Source of the DNA: Chitinophaga tropicalis
GTDB taxonomy: Bacteria; Bacteroidota; Bacteroidia; Chitinophagales; Chitinophagaceae
NCBI RefSeq assembly: GCF_009758205.1
Contig: NZ_WRXN01000001.1
Coordinates: 124,001 to 188,000, forward strand
Length of the DNA stretch: 64,000 bases
Reading direction: 5' to 3'
The position numbers were made by a program, and so were the translations under genes. A model generated the notes under the pieces. It saw only the letters and a list, made by a program, of their open reading frames with translations, was not told the origin of the DNA and did not search any database. Of this stretch, positions 9,467 through 18,452 are shown piece after piece. Every line of letters starts with the position of its first letter. Position 1 is the stretch's first letter.

Positions 9467-10452
9467 TAGTTGGTTGACAGGCCCTTTGAATGCAGCCATT
9501 CCTCTAACCGTAATTTACAGGCATTTTGCAAAAATAGCAAGCGTTGCTCCTGCTGCCATAACAACTCCCGGGCGGTTTCAGGATCTATAACATGGAAGCT
9601 GAAATGATGCCGGGGACTAAACTGGGCAAGCGTAGGCTGATCGGCCGCTATGACGTGGGCTATACGGGGATAACCTCCTGTGGTCTGATGATCTGCCACG
9701 AGAATGATCAGTTGCCCGTTAGGTAATAACTGTACAGTACCACGGCTGATACCGGCAGAAAGCATTTCTTCGTATGGAATGGTATGTATCGGAGATCCCT
9801 GCAGGCGGAACCCCATACGGTCAGATTGTTCAGTTAAATGGAAGTCGCCCCCGAAAGATGCCTGTCCCGCTTTATCCAGCAGCTCCCAGCCGCTGCCTGT
9901 GGTAACGCGTATAACGTTGCCGGGAGTATACAGCTCTCTCACGTCAGCAGTCCAGGGTAATGGCATCTCAGTTTTAAGCTGAATAGTATTTCTCCTGAAA
10001 GAAAGACGGTCGTATTTCTGTAGAACGCGGCCTTCCAATCCTCCGGCGCCGGCCTTCAGATGGGTACTGTGACTGTCCAGCCAGTGAGGCAGCTCCAGTC
10101 CTCCCTGGATAGCCATGTAACAACGGGCGCCCCATACAGGGCGCGTAAAACGCAAAACAGTCTGACTGGTGATGAAGAAAGGCTTGTTTATACTAACCGG
10201 CCGTTCATTGATCATAGCGCCAAAATCAGCGCCGGATAAGGCTATTAATACATTCTCTTCAAACAGGAATGCAGAGGCGGGAAAATGTAATTCTATGGCA
10301 GCTTCTCCCAGCTCATTTCCTACCAGGCTGTTAGCCACTGCCAGTGCAGCTCTGTCCATCGCTCCACCCGGGTTTATCCCAAGATGCTGGTAACCGTATC
10401 TTCCCGTATCCTGTACGCTGTCCATTATCCCCTGCTGTAGTACCTGTATCAC
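9466..10452 (-). CDS. pxpC: 5-oxoprolinase subunit C (biotin-dependent carboxylase-like)
   Basis: 328 residues, opening with 'SVQDTGRYGYQHLGINPGGAM', the usual start of the PxpC/KipA (carboxyltransferase domain, subdomain A/B) family, followed by 'LVGNELGEAAIELHF'. 'QSDRMGFRLQGSPI' and 'GYPRIAHVIAADQPTLAQ' are further family signatures. It is coupled to pxpB by a 4-bp overlap and to pxpA by TAATG. It works with PxpB in phosphorylation and hydrolysis of 5-oxoproline. Confidence 0.95.
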   Translation of the reverse strand: MIQVLQQGIMDSVQDTGRYGYQHLGINPGGAMDRAALAVANSLVGNELGEAAIELHFPASAFLFEENVLIALSGADFGAMINERPVSINKPFFITSQTVLRFTRPVWGARCYMAIQGGLELPHWLDSHSTHLKAGAGGLEGRVLQKYDRLSFRRNTIQLKTEMPLPWTADVRELYTPGNVIRVTTGSGWELLDKAGQASFGGDFHLTEQSDRMGFRLQGSPIHTIPYEEMLSAGISRGTVQLLPNGQLIILVADHQTTGGYPRIAHVIAADQPTLAQFSPRHHFSFHVIDPETARELLWQQEQRLLFLQNACKLRLEEWLHSKGLSTN

Positions 10453-11147
10453 TGTCTGTTGTGGTTTAGTTCATGAAATTCTTCTAATGATACAGGCACA
10501 AACCGTACCTGATCCCCCGGTTGACAATAACAGGGTATCTCCTTTTCAGCATCAAACATCCTGACAGGAGTTTTTCCGATCAGGTTCCAGCCCCCGGGAG
10601 AATCCAGCGGATAGATGCCCGTCTGTGCGCCGGCAATTCCCACACTACCGGCCGGGATCTTTACACGTGGCTTCTTTAACCGCGGAGTAGCCAGTATATC
10701 ATCTACCGTTCCCATGTATGGAAAACCAGGCAGGAAACCAAGCATGTATACAGTATAAGTGGTTTGCGTATGCAACTCAACGATCTTATCTACTGACAGA
10801 CTCTTTTGCTCCGCCATTGCCAGGAGGTCCGGCCCCAGGGAAGGATCATAACATACAGGGATCTCTATCTGTCTTGAAACAACAGCAACCTCCGCTGCAG
10901 ACATGTTCAACGCATCCGTCACTATCCTGATTACTTCATCATAAGCATAACGCGCTGCACGCGCATTATAAATAACGGTTAAAGAAGCATATGCCGGTAT
11001 AAGATCAAGAATGTAAATGTGTTGTAATGAGCGGAGATAATGATATGTATTCAATACACGCTGGTGTATAACAGGAGAGATCTCCTGCTCCCATTCAATG
11101 ATAATGGCACTGTCACCCAGCGGGGCTATTATGTATTTTTTTTTCAT
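10449..11147 (-). CDS. pxpB: 5-oxoprolinase subunit B (KipI/allophanate hydrolase subunit 1 family)
   Basis: 232 residues. 'IIAPLGDSAIIIEWEQEISP' at the start, 'YMLGFLPGFPYMGTVDDILATPR', and 'KIPAGSVGIAGAQTGIYPLDSPGGWNLIGKTP' split over the C-terminal half are the classic PxpB/KipI motifs. It is the first gene of the pxpB-pxpC-pxpA-NRAMP operon. A 54-bp intergenic region separates it from the divergent OsmC gene. Confidence 0.95.
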   Translation of the reverse strand: MKKKYIIAPLGDSAIIIEWEQEISPVIHQRVLNTYHYLRSLQHIYILDLIPAYASLTVIYNARAARYAYDEVIRIVTDALNMSAAEVAVVSRQIEIPVCYDPSLGPDLLAMAEQKSLSVDKIVELHTQTTYTVYMLGFLPGFPYMGTVDDILATPRLKKPRVKIPAGSVGIAGAQTGIYPLDSPGGWNLIGKTPVRMFDAEKEIPCYCQPGDQVRFVPVSLEEFHELNHNRQ

Positions 11148-11201
11148 TTACCAGTAGAAGATACTACCTTTTCAGCAGATTACCTTTATAAAAAACAACA
11201 A

Positions 11202-11669
11202 ATGAAAACTCACCAATACCATATCACTACTACATGGACCGGCAACACCGGCACCGGCACAAAAAATTACACTTCTTATGAAAGAGCACATGAAATATCA
11301 GCCGCAGGTAAAGATGTGATCAAAGGCTCTTCAGATCCTTCTTTCCGCGGAGATAAAACAAGATATAACCCTGAAGAGTTATTGGTCTCCTCACTATCTT
11401 CCTGTCACATGCTCTGGTACCTGCACCTCTGCGCACAGGCAGGTATAGTTATAGTTGATTATGTCGATCACGCCGAAGGATTTATGACAGAAGACGCAGA
11501 CGGTGGCGGTCGTTTCAGTGAAGTGATATTGAAACCCGTTGTTACCATCACCGATGCTGCAATGATTGAAAAAGCCAACGCCTTACATCACGAAGCAAAC
11601 CGGCTTTGCTTCATTGCAAATTCCTGCAATTTCCCTGTAAAACACCAGCCTGAATGTATAGCGCTTTAG
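11202..11669 (+). CDS. OsmC-family peroxiredoxin-like protein
   Basis: 155 residues from the ATG at 11202; an in-frame extension back to 11040 would overlap pxpB and has no family similarity. The redox cysteines of OsmC/Ohr proteins are C68 in 'LVSSLSSCHMLWYL' and C142 in 'CFIANSCNFPV', with the catalytic glutamate in 'NPEELL'. Family members reduce organic hydroperoxides in the cytosol. It is transcribed divergently from pxpB; any link to 5-oxoproline is not evident. Confidence 0.92.
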   Translation: MKTHQYHITTTWTGNTGTGTKNYTSYERAHEISAAGKDVIKGSSDPSFRGDKTRYNPEELLVSSLSSCHMLWYLHLCAQAGIVIVDYVDHAEGFMTEDADGGGRFSEVILKPVVTITDAAMIEKANALHHEANRLCFIANSCNFPVKHQPECIAL

Positions 11670-12077
11670 AGATTATAATTATTTTAACCACTTTCTTTCA
11701 CTAAAACCACTATCCGGAACCAAAAGATTACACTATTTCCTATAAAAAGCCCCACCGGAAAAATTAAATATAAATTTCCGCAACAGGTGCCTGAGCCCCT
11801 GCTGTAAATATTTTGCAATTCAGTTTTTTGTTATAAACTTTGTGTGGTAATTCTTTTTACAATGGATACTATATCCGAATACGGATACGATCAATACTTA
11901 CTGCACTTCACTATTCTGAACACTTCCCCTCCCGGATTTTAGCTTAATGGAACAGAAATAGAATTTGTATTACAGGCATTACTATGTCCGTAATAGTACT
12001 GCAATGTATTGTACTCACGTACAATATAAGTACGTATGCCCCTACAGGTTATTTTTCTCCTTAAATAAACAACAACT
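11670..12077. other. Intergenic region, 408 bp
   Basis: No long gene. An ATG at 11862 opens a 26-codon frame ending at 11942 (starting MDTISEYGYDQY); it could be a small peptide but nothing supports it beyond an AT-rich upstream stretch. The region must hold the promoter of the SPFH gene, but I found no clean -33/-7 pair. Confidence 0.4.
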
Positions 12078-14006
12078 ATGCAAACAACTGAAGTTCTCAG
12101 GTGGCTGATCATTATTGCCGTACCTGTACTATGTCTTGTGCTCTACAAATTTATCCTTCGCGTCTTTTTCGGTCTTGTAATAGTACCGGAAGACAGGATA
12201 GGTCTGGTCACAAAAAAATTCGTGCTCTTTGGTAAACAGGAGCTCCCGGAAGGTCATATCATAGCGGTAGACAGAGAAGCCGGTTTCCAGGCACAAACCC
12301 TGGCTCCAGGTGTTTACTTCTGGAAATGGCTCTGGCAGTACGAAGTTACTTTCCAGGCATTTACCATCATTCCAACAGGTAAAATAGGACTGGTACTGGC
12401 AAAAGACGGTACCGAACTGAAACCAGGCGCTATCCTTGCACGCCGGGTGGACTGCGATGCCTACCAGAACGCGGAACTTTTCCTGCGTAACGGCGGACAA
12501 AAAGGCCGGCAAACAACCATCATGACACCAGGTTCCTACCGTATCAACACCTTCCTCTTTGAGGTGGAAATAACAGATATGACCAGTGTACCTGACAACA
12601 GCGTAGGCATTGTCACTACCCTGGAAGGTAAGGCCATAGAATATGGTCAGATTGCCGGTAAGATCATAGAAAACCATAACAACTTCCAGGATGCAGACGC
12701 CTTCCTGTCCAATGGCGGTTACAAAGGGTTACAGGAACAGGTCATCCTCTCCGGTTCATACTTCCTGAACCCCTGGTTCGTAAAAGTAGAAATGAGAGGC
12801 ATGACAGAGATACCCATCAGCCACGTAGGCGTTGTGATCTCTTATGTAGGTAATGATGGTGAAGACCTTAGCGGTAAGGAATTCAAACACGGCAATATCG
12901 TGGCCAAACACCATAAAGGCGTATGGGCAGAACCGTTGGGGCCCGGCAAATATCCTATCAACTCCTACATCATGAAAGTGGAATACGTTCCTACTACCAA
13001 CCTGGTGCTGAACTGGGCATCTGCACGCACAGAATCCCATCAGCTGGACAAGAATCTGTCTACTATCACAGTTCGGAGTAAAGACGGTTTCACCTTCCAC
13101 CTGGATGTATCACAGATCATTCATATCCCTTCTTATGAAGCGCCGAAAGTGATTGCCCGCTTCGGTAATATGAGCAACCTTGTAACACAGGTACTGGAAC
13201 CTACTATCGGCAACTACTTCCGCAACTCCGCACAGGACGCTGAAGTGATAGACTTCCTGAAAAGCCGTAAGGAGCGACAGGAATCAGCCAAGCTGCATAT
13301 AGGCCGTGTGCTGGAGCAATACAACGTATTTGGTGTAGATACCCTTATCGGTGACATCGTTCCGCCTGAAAGCCTGATGAAAACACTGACAGACCGTAAA
13401 ATAGCGGAAGAACAGAAAGTAACGTACGACACTCAGATGCGTGCACAGGAAACCAGGCAGGCACTGGAAAAAGAAACGGCTATCGCCGAGATCCAGAAAG
13501 AGATCGTGAAAGCAGATCAGGGTGTATTGATAGCAGAAAGGATTGCCGACGCTGCAGTAAAAAAAGCTACCGGTGATGCCAACAGTGTACGTCTCCAGGC
13601 CAATGCGGAAGCCGACAGGATGAAGCTCATGGCAAACGGTGAAGCCGAAAAGGTACGCGTGCTGGCAAAAGCAGAAGCTGAACGTACAGAACTGATAGCT
13701 AAAGCTGATGCTGAAAAGATCTCCCTGACAGGTAACGCAGAAGCTGAAAAAATACTGGCTATCGGTAAGTCAAGCGCTGAGTCCTATAAGCTGGCAGTAG
13801 AAGCCATGGGTGGTAACAACTTCACACAACTGAAAGTAATGGAAGCCATCGGTGAACAACATATCAGGATCATGCCGGATATCCTTATTGGAGGTGGTGA
13901 CGGTACCAACGGCCCTATCAGCGGATTATTGGGACTGAAACTGCTTGAACAGGTGGGCAACAGGGCCAATACCACAAATACTACAAACACTGCTGCAACA
14001 GAATAG
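12078..14006 (+). CDS. SPFH/flotillin-like membrane protein with tandem N-terminal repeats
   Basis: 642 residues. One transmembrane helix (about 8-35) is followed by four repeats of roughly 62-75 residues (36-97, 98-170, 171-244, 245-306), each with a pattern like I-P-x3-IGxV, a GxIxA step and a PGxYxIN-type turn. A band-7/SPFH domain follows (about 315-430), then an Ala/Glu/Lys-rich coiled coil (about 440-590, repeated 'AEAEK' units) and a Thr/Asn-rich tail. Flotillins form oligomeric membrane scaffolds. The N-terminal repeat block is longer than in ordinary flotillins. It appears to be a single-gene unit with its own terminator. Confidence 0.85.
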   Translation: MQTTEVLRWLIIIAVPVLCLVLYKFILRVFFGLVIVPEDRIGLVTKKFVLFGKQELPEGHIIAVDREAGFQAQTLAPGVYFWKWLWQYEVTFQAFTIIPTGKIGLVLAKDGTELKPGAILARRVDCDAYQNAELFLRNGGQKGRQTTIMTPGSYRINTFLFEVEITDMTSVPDNSVGIVTTLEGKAIEYGQIAGKIIENHNNFQDADAFLSNGGYKGLQEQVILSGSYFLNPWFVKVEMRGMTEIPISHVGVVISYVGNDGEDLSGKEFKHGNIVAKHHKGVWAEPLGPGKYPINSYIMKVEYVPTTNLVLNWASARTESHQLDKNLSTITVRSKDGFTFHLDVSQIIHIPSYEAPKVIARFGNMSNLVTQVLEPTIGNYFRNSAQDAEVIDFLKSRKERQESAKLHIGRVLEQYNVFGVDTLIGDIVPPESLMKTLTDRKIAEEQKVTYDTQMRAQETRQALEKETAIAEIQKEIVKADQGVLIAERIADAAVKKATGDANSVRLQANAEADRMKLMANGEAEKVRVLAKAEAERTELIAKADAEKISLTGNAEAEKILAIGKSSAESYKLAVEAMGGNNFTQLKVMEAIGEQHIRIMPDILIGGGDGTNGPISGLLGLKLLEQVGNRANTTNTTNTAATE

Positions 14007-14028
14007 CCCTTTCATCCATTTCTACATA

Positions 14029-14066
14029 AAAAGCCACCTCGCAGAAGCGGGGTGGCTTTCTCATTT
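14029..14066 (+). terminator. Intrinsic terminator after the SPFH gene
   Basis: AAAGCCACC and GGTGGCTTT form a 9-bp stem around an 11-base loop, followed by CTCATTT. It starts 22 bp after the stop codon. Confidence 0.75.
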
Positions 14067-14112
14067 AAAGATTGTTAATATTGATATAACATACGCTGTA
14101 AGATCCCTTTCC

Positions 14113-14120
14113 TATTTTTG
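14113..14120 (+). promoter_or_regulatory. Putative -7 element of the Vps62-like lipoprotein gene
   Basis: TATTTTTG matches TAnnTTTG exactly, about 90 bp before the start codon. No convincing -33 TTTG is present. Confidence 0.35.
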
Positions 14121-14207
14121 TCCCCGCCTTTCATACTTACATTAATTATTCTGAAGTGAACAAATATCCCGGCTATTAAAACCCACATATTCAATTAAAT
14201 CACAACA

Positions 14208-15113
14208 ATGAAAAAAGCATCATTACTATTGCTTGGTTGCGCCGCAACCCTGCTGTTTTCCCAATGTAGCAAACCCACTGCAGAGCAAACTGCTCCTTCC
14301 CTGAAAAATGCAGGACAGGAAAATATGGTTGCCGCCACCGCTGCTGCTCCCTGCGCCTGCCAGGAAAGCTCCACTAAAGTAACCGGTACTAACGCCGCCG
14401 CCTGGGCCAAACAGTTTGCGCCTCTTATCAAATTTGACAGGTCAGCACCTGATTATCCTACTACCGTAGAAGATATCTGGGCCAATACAGATCCGGCCAG
14501 TATCACATGCGGAGGTAAACTGGTACTGCTTAACGACGACGCTCCAAGAAGCATGAACTTCCCTACTTATTACGATGTACAGGTACACCCAAATGATGCC
14601 AACAGGATATTCATTGAATACTGGTGGCTGTACAAACGCCAGGGTAACTGTGTCGGCGCTACCGGCGGACATGATTATGACCTGGAGCACATGGTTATAC
14701 AGTTTAACAAATCCACCCAGCGTATTATCACTGTCACATATTTCCAGCACGCAGGCTGGTATACCAAAGACTGGAGAAACGTTGCAGCTGGTACAAGAGT
14801 ACAGGCATATGTTGGAAAAAAAGCGCATGGCATGTACCACATGTCCCGCTCCAGCAGCTTTCCTGGTGTGGAATGTACTTATTGGGGTGATTACAGGAAC
14901 CCCGATGGTACAAAAGATGAAGTACTTACAGGCAACAACGTGTCACAGATGGATTGCAGTATCTCTCAGTTCAACTACAGCGGCGACTGGGGCAATCCTG
15001 GTAAAGGCCCGTTATTCAGAGACAGGGCTTTCTGGAATTATGCATCCTGCAAAGTTGATGGTTGCAGCGAATGTGATTTCGACAGCAGCGTATTGTTAGG
15101 AAGTATTAATTGA
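14208..15113 (+). CDS. Secreted lipoprotein with Vps62/NPP1-like domain
   Basis: 301 residues. A lipoprotein signal peptide ends at C20 ('LLFSQC'). The region 'FAPLIKFDRSAPDYPTTVED' (70-89) resembles the opening of Vps62-like domains, and HDYDLEH at 155-161 resembles the H-D-x-E-H metal-site motif shared by Vps62-like and NPP1/NLP proteins (GHRHDWE in NLPs). The C-terminus is cysteine-rich ('CKVDGCSECDFD'). The protein probably sits on or outside the outer membrane. Function is unknown: NLPs bind sphingolipids and lyse plant membranes, but the motif match is only partial and I do not claim that activity. Bounded by terminators, so it is a single-gene unit. Confidence 0.6.
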   Translation: MKKASLLLLGCAATLLFSQCSKPTAEQTAPSLKNAGQENMVAATAAAPCACQESSTKVTGTNAAAWAKQFAPLIKFDRSAPDYPTTVEDIWANTDPASITCGGKLVLLNDDAPRSMNFPTYYDVQVHPNDANRIFIEYWWLYKRQGNCVGATGGHDYDLEHMVIQFNKSTQRIITVTYFQHAGWYTKDWRNVAAGTRVQAYVGKKAHGMYHMSRSSSFPGVECTYWGDYRNPDGTKDEVLTGNNVSQMDCSISQFNYSGDWGNPGKGPLFRDRAFWNYASCKVDGCSECDFDSSVLLGSIN

Positions 15114-15132
15114 TCCCTATACTTGTTTTCTT

Positions 15133-15165
15133 AAAAAGCATTTCCAATATGGAAATGCTTTTTTG
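15133..15165 (+). terminator. Intrinsic terminator after the Vps62-like gene
   Basis: AAAAAGCATTTCC, loop AATAT, GGAAATGCTTTTTT: a 13-bp perfect stem running into a T tract. Confidence 0.9.
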
Positions 15166-15167
15166 AT

Positions 15168-15197
15168 TAAAAAAACCATCCGCAGAAGCGGATGGTC
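15168..15197 (-). terminator. Intrinsic terminator of the dps gene
   Basis: On the minus strand ACCATCCGC, loop TTCT, GCGGATGGT followed by TTTTTTT. It lies about 85 bp after the dps stop and abuts the convergent terminator of the preceding gene. Confidence 0.85.
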
Positions 15198-15282
15198 CTT
15201 GTCCTAAGTCCTGTCTTGTTTATCAATGTCCTTGCTAAGTGTTCTTTTTTGCTTGTCTTTATATTTTCCAGTGAGAATGTTA

Positions 15283-15756
15283 TTATCTTAAATGTGCCCT
15301 CAGCATCCATGCCATTTTCTCATGAGTCTCCATCAGGCCGGTAATGTAATCACTTGTACCCAGGTCATGCCAGTCATTCGCAAAACGATTGATGTTCTCT
15401 CTCAGGTGAATAACCAGGCTCTCATGATCTGCTAACAGCTCGCGGATAAATCCCAGGCTGTCATTGCTACTTCTTGATTTCTCAGAAAGATGTGTAAGCG
15501 ATAAATATTCCTTTAAAGTAGCCGGCGCATAATGCCCTAATGTACGTACACGTTCAGCTACGCTATCCATTATTTCATCCAGCTCTTCATATTGTTTTTC
15601 AAAAAAGACATGTGTAGAATGGAAATCCGGTCCTTCTACATTCCAGTGGGCATTACGTGTCTTAGTGTATAATACAAATTCATCTGCCAGTATTTTAGAC
15701 AGCTCAAGTGCTATCTTTGAAAGGAATTCCTGTTTTATACCTATGTTCGGTTCCAT
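15283..15756 (-). CDS. dps: Dps-family ferritin-like DNA-protection protein
   Basis: 157 residues, the normal Dps length. The inter-subunit ferroxidase residues are all present with the expected spacing: H37 ('NAHWNVEG'), H49 ('FHSTHVFF'), D64 and E68 ('DSVAERVRTLG'). Dps dodecamers oxidise Fe(II) with hydrogen peroxide and store iron, protecting DNA in stress and stationary phase. It has a well-formed promoter and its own terminator, so it is a single-gene unit. Confidence 0.93.
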   Translation of the reverse strand: MEPNIGIKQEFLSKIALELSKILADEFVLYTKTRNAHWNVEGPDFHSTHVFFEKQYEELDEIMDSVAERVRTLGHYAPATLKEYLSLTHLSEKSRSSNDSLGFIRELLADHESLVIHLRENINRFANDWHDLGTSDYITGLMETHEKMAWMLRAHLR

Positions 15757-15778
15757 ATGCTTTGTGGTTATTATATGC

Positions 15779-15810
15779 CAAAGGTATAACGCATCGCGGC
15801 AGCAGACAAT
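15779..15810 (-). promoter_or_regulatory. Promoter of dps
   Basis: On the minus strand ATTG (15810-15807), 20 bp, TACCTTTG (15786-15779). The -7 element is an exact match to TAnnTTTG. The expected start site is about 16 bp before the ATG. Confidence 0.6.
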
Positions 15811-15961
15811 GGATAAATTCCCCCACTTGTTGTACTATTTACCGTTTCATAATAAAAATTGTTACGAAATTCCCCTCTCAACTTGTTACTTTTACTAGTA
15901 TTCAACGGATAAGTGATTGTTGATTAACTTAATATAATAGAATCTTAGCTTACAGGTAACA

Positions 15962-18382
15962 ATGGAACTAAAAAAATCAACTGTGACAAAGAGTTGTATC
16001 ATGCTATGCCTGGCAATGCTGGGCGCAGGTGCGCATGTATCTGCACAGGCACAGAAAGGAAATGCCAATGTGATCGTTTACAAAAATGCAAATGCTCCTG
16101 TAGATGCAAGGGTAAAAGATCTCTTAAAGCGTATGACGCTGGAAGAAAAGGCAGGACAGTTATCTACCCTGCTGGGATGGGACATGTATGAAAAGAATGG
16201 CAGCTCGGTAGGAGTGAGTCAGACCTTTAAAGACGTGATAGCAAAACGCCATATCGGTAGCTTCTGGGCTACATTAAGAGCAGACCCGTGGACAAAGAAA
16301 ACACTGGAAACAGGTCTGACGCCTAAAATGGCGGCCGAGGCTACCAACGCCCTTCAACGTTATGTAATGGAAAACACCCGCCTGGGTATTCCCCTGCTGC
16401 TGGCAGAAGAATGCCCGCATGGACACATGGCCATCGGCACCACAGTTTTCTCTACTTCCATAGGTCAGGCCAGCACCTGGGATCCCGCATTGATCCAGGA
16501 AATGGCCGGTGCTATTGCCAAAGAAGCCCGTTTGCAGGGCGCACATATCGGTTACGGTCCCGTACTGGACCTGGTACGCGAACCAAGATGGTCAAGGCTG
16601 GAAGAAACATATGGTGAAGATCCATACCTCATAGGCCAGATGGGTATTGCCATGGTGAAAGGCTTTCAGGGTAGCAAGATAAACAGCGGCACTAATGTAA
16701 TTTCCACGCTGAAACATTTTACTGCATATGGCTCTCCCGAAGGTGGTCATAACGGCGGTATTGCTCTCACAGGCCCGCGCGATCTTTATGTATCCTATCT
16801 GCCTCCATTCCGTGATGCAGTGAAAGCAGGCGCCTTATCCATCATGGCGTCCTACAATTCCATTGATGGTATACCATGCAGCACCAACCCTTTCCTGCTG
16901 AAAGATGTGCTGATAAAAGAATGGGGCTTCAGAGGATTCTCGGTCTCCGATCTTGGAGGTATTCCCGGTGTAAGGACCACACATAAAGTTGCCGCTACTA
17001 TAGACGAAGCTGCAGCACTGGCCATCAACGCCGGACTGGACGCCGATCTCGGCGGAGAAGCATATGGAGATGCGCTGATCAAAGCAGTAAAAGATAAACG
17101 TGTTACAATGGCCACTCTCGATACAGCAGTAGCACATGTATTACGGCTGAAATTCATAATGGGCCTCTTCGAAAAACCTTATGTAGATGTAGCTGCAGCT
17201 GAAAAGTCAGTAGGTACGGAAGCCAACAGACAACTGGCAAAGCGCGTAGCCGCAGAATCCATTGTGCTGATGAAAAATGAAGGTAACTTATTACCGCTGA
17301 AGAAAACCATCAAAAAACTGGCTGTAATAGGACCTAACGCTGATAATATCTATAACCAGCTGGGCGACTATACCGCTCCTCAGCCTGCTGCCAAAATAGT
17401 GACCGTACTGGAAGGTATACAGGCAAAAGTTTCGCCTGACACTAAAATTACCTATGTGAAAGGCTGCGCCATCCGCGATACAGCACACTCCACTATCAAT
17501 GAAGCAGTAGCAGCAGCTAAAGATGCGGACGCTGTTGTAATAGTACTGGGGGGCTCCAGCGCACGTGACTTTGAAACATCTTTCCAGAGCACCGGCGCTG
17601 CAGAAGTGAAAGCTTCAGAAGTAGCCGTGAGCGATATGGAAAGCGGTGAAGGTTATGACAGGGTAAGCCTGGATCTGATGGGCCTGCAGTCACAACTGCT
17701 GCAACGCGTAGTAGCTGCCGGTAAACCTGTTGTACTGGTGCTGATAGAAGGACGCCCGCTCAATATCAACTGGGCCGCTGCACATGTACCAGCCATTGTA
17801 AATGCCTGGTATCCCGGACAGGAAGGAGGTAACGCAGTAGCAGATGTGCTCTTTGGCGATTATAACCCTGCCGGCCGCCTGCCCGTTTCTATTCCCAAAT
17901 CAATAGGACAGCTGCCGGTATATTACAACTACAAAAGCGCTTCCCGTCATGATTATGTAGAAATGGACGCCAAACCACTGTATAGCTTTGGCCATGGTCT
18001 CAGCTATTCTTCCTTCGACTACAGCAACGTAAGAACAACAGTACAGGAAACAGCAGGCAACCTGAAAGTGACTGTTAAATTCCTGCTGAAGAACAACAGT
18101 ACCGTAGCTGGCGACGAGGTTGCCCAGTTATACCTCCGCGACGACTTCACCTCAGTTGTTACAGCAGAACAACAGCTGAAAAAATTCCAGCGCGTACACC
18201 TTGAAGCAGGCCAGCAGAAAGAAATATCTTTTGAATTATTGCCTGAAGATCTGAAGTTGCTGAACGCAGGAATGAAATGGGTTGTAGAACCAGGGGCCTT
18301 CACTATAATGATAGGAGCTTCCTCTGAAGATATCAGGCTGAGAGATAAATTTGAGATCAGTAAACAGGTAGCTGTAAAATAA
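15962..18382 (+). CDS. bglX: Glycoside hydrolase family 3 beta-glucosidase-like enzyme
   Basis: 806 residues. A signal peptide (1-29, ending VSAQA) predicts export. The GH3 N-terminal TIM barrel runs to about residue 400, with substrate-binding 'LKHFTAYG' and nucleophile D330 in 'GFRGFSVSDLGGI'; most relatives have SDW here. The GH3 C-terminal domain contains the acid/base region 'SGEGYDRVSLDLMGLQSQLL'. A fibronectin-III-like domain (about 700-790) closes the protein, as in BglX and bacterial xylosidases. It likely removes terminal beta-glucosyl (or xylosyl) units in the periplasm. No SusCD pair is adjacent. Confidence 0.9.
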   Translation: MELKKSTVTKSCIMLCLAMLGAGAHVSAQAQKGNANVIVYKNANAPVDARVKDLLKRMTLEEKAGQLSTLLGWDMYEKNGSSVGVSQTFKDVIAKRHIGSFWATLRADPWTKKTLETGLTPKMAAEATNALQRYVMENTRLGIPLLLAEECPHGHMAIGTTVFSTSIGQASTWDPALIQEMAGAIAKEARLQGAHIGYGPVLDLVREPRWSRLEETYGEDPYLIGQMGIAMVKGFQGSKINSGTNVISTLKHFTAYGSPEGGHNGGIALTGPRDLYVSYLPPFRDAVKAGALSIMASYNSIDGIPCSTNPFLLKDVLIKEWGFRGFSVSDLGGIPGVRTTHKVAATIDEAAALAINAGLDADLGGEAYGDALIKAVKDKRVTMATLDTAVAHVLRLKFIMGLFEKPYVDVAAAEKSVGTEANRQLAKRVAAESIVLMKNEGNLLPLKKTIKKLAVIGPNADNIYNQLGDYTAPQPAAKIVTVLEGIQAKVSPDTKITYVKGCAIRDTAHSTINEAVAAAKDADAVVIVLGGSSARDFETSFQSTGAAEVKASEVAVSDMESGEGYDRVSLDLMGLQSQLLQRVVAAGKPVVLVLIEGRPLNINWAAAHVPAIVNAWYPGQEGGNAVADVLFGDYNPAGRLPVSIPKSIGQLPVYYNYKSASRHDYVEMDAKPLYSFGHGLSYSSFDYSNVRTTVQETAGNLKVTVKFLLKNNSTVAGDEVAQLYLRDDFTSVVTAEQQLKKFQRVHLEAGQQKEISFELLPEDLKLLNAGMKWVVEPGAFTIMIGASSEDIRLRDKFEISKQVAVK

Positions 18383-18407
18383 TTTCCAGGCTTATATTCT
18401 TTTACTT

Positions 18408-18452
18408 GCGGGATCATTTTTGCTAAAGGCAAAGTGATCCCGTAATTTTTTT
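18408..18452 (+). terminator. Terminator between convergent bglX and receiver-kinase genes
   Basis: CGGGATCA...TTTTGC and GCAAAG..TGATCCCG form a long stem with a TAAAG loop, followed by TAATTTTTTTAC. It lies about 25 bp after the bglX stop. Confidence 0.75.
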
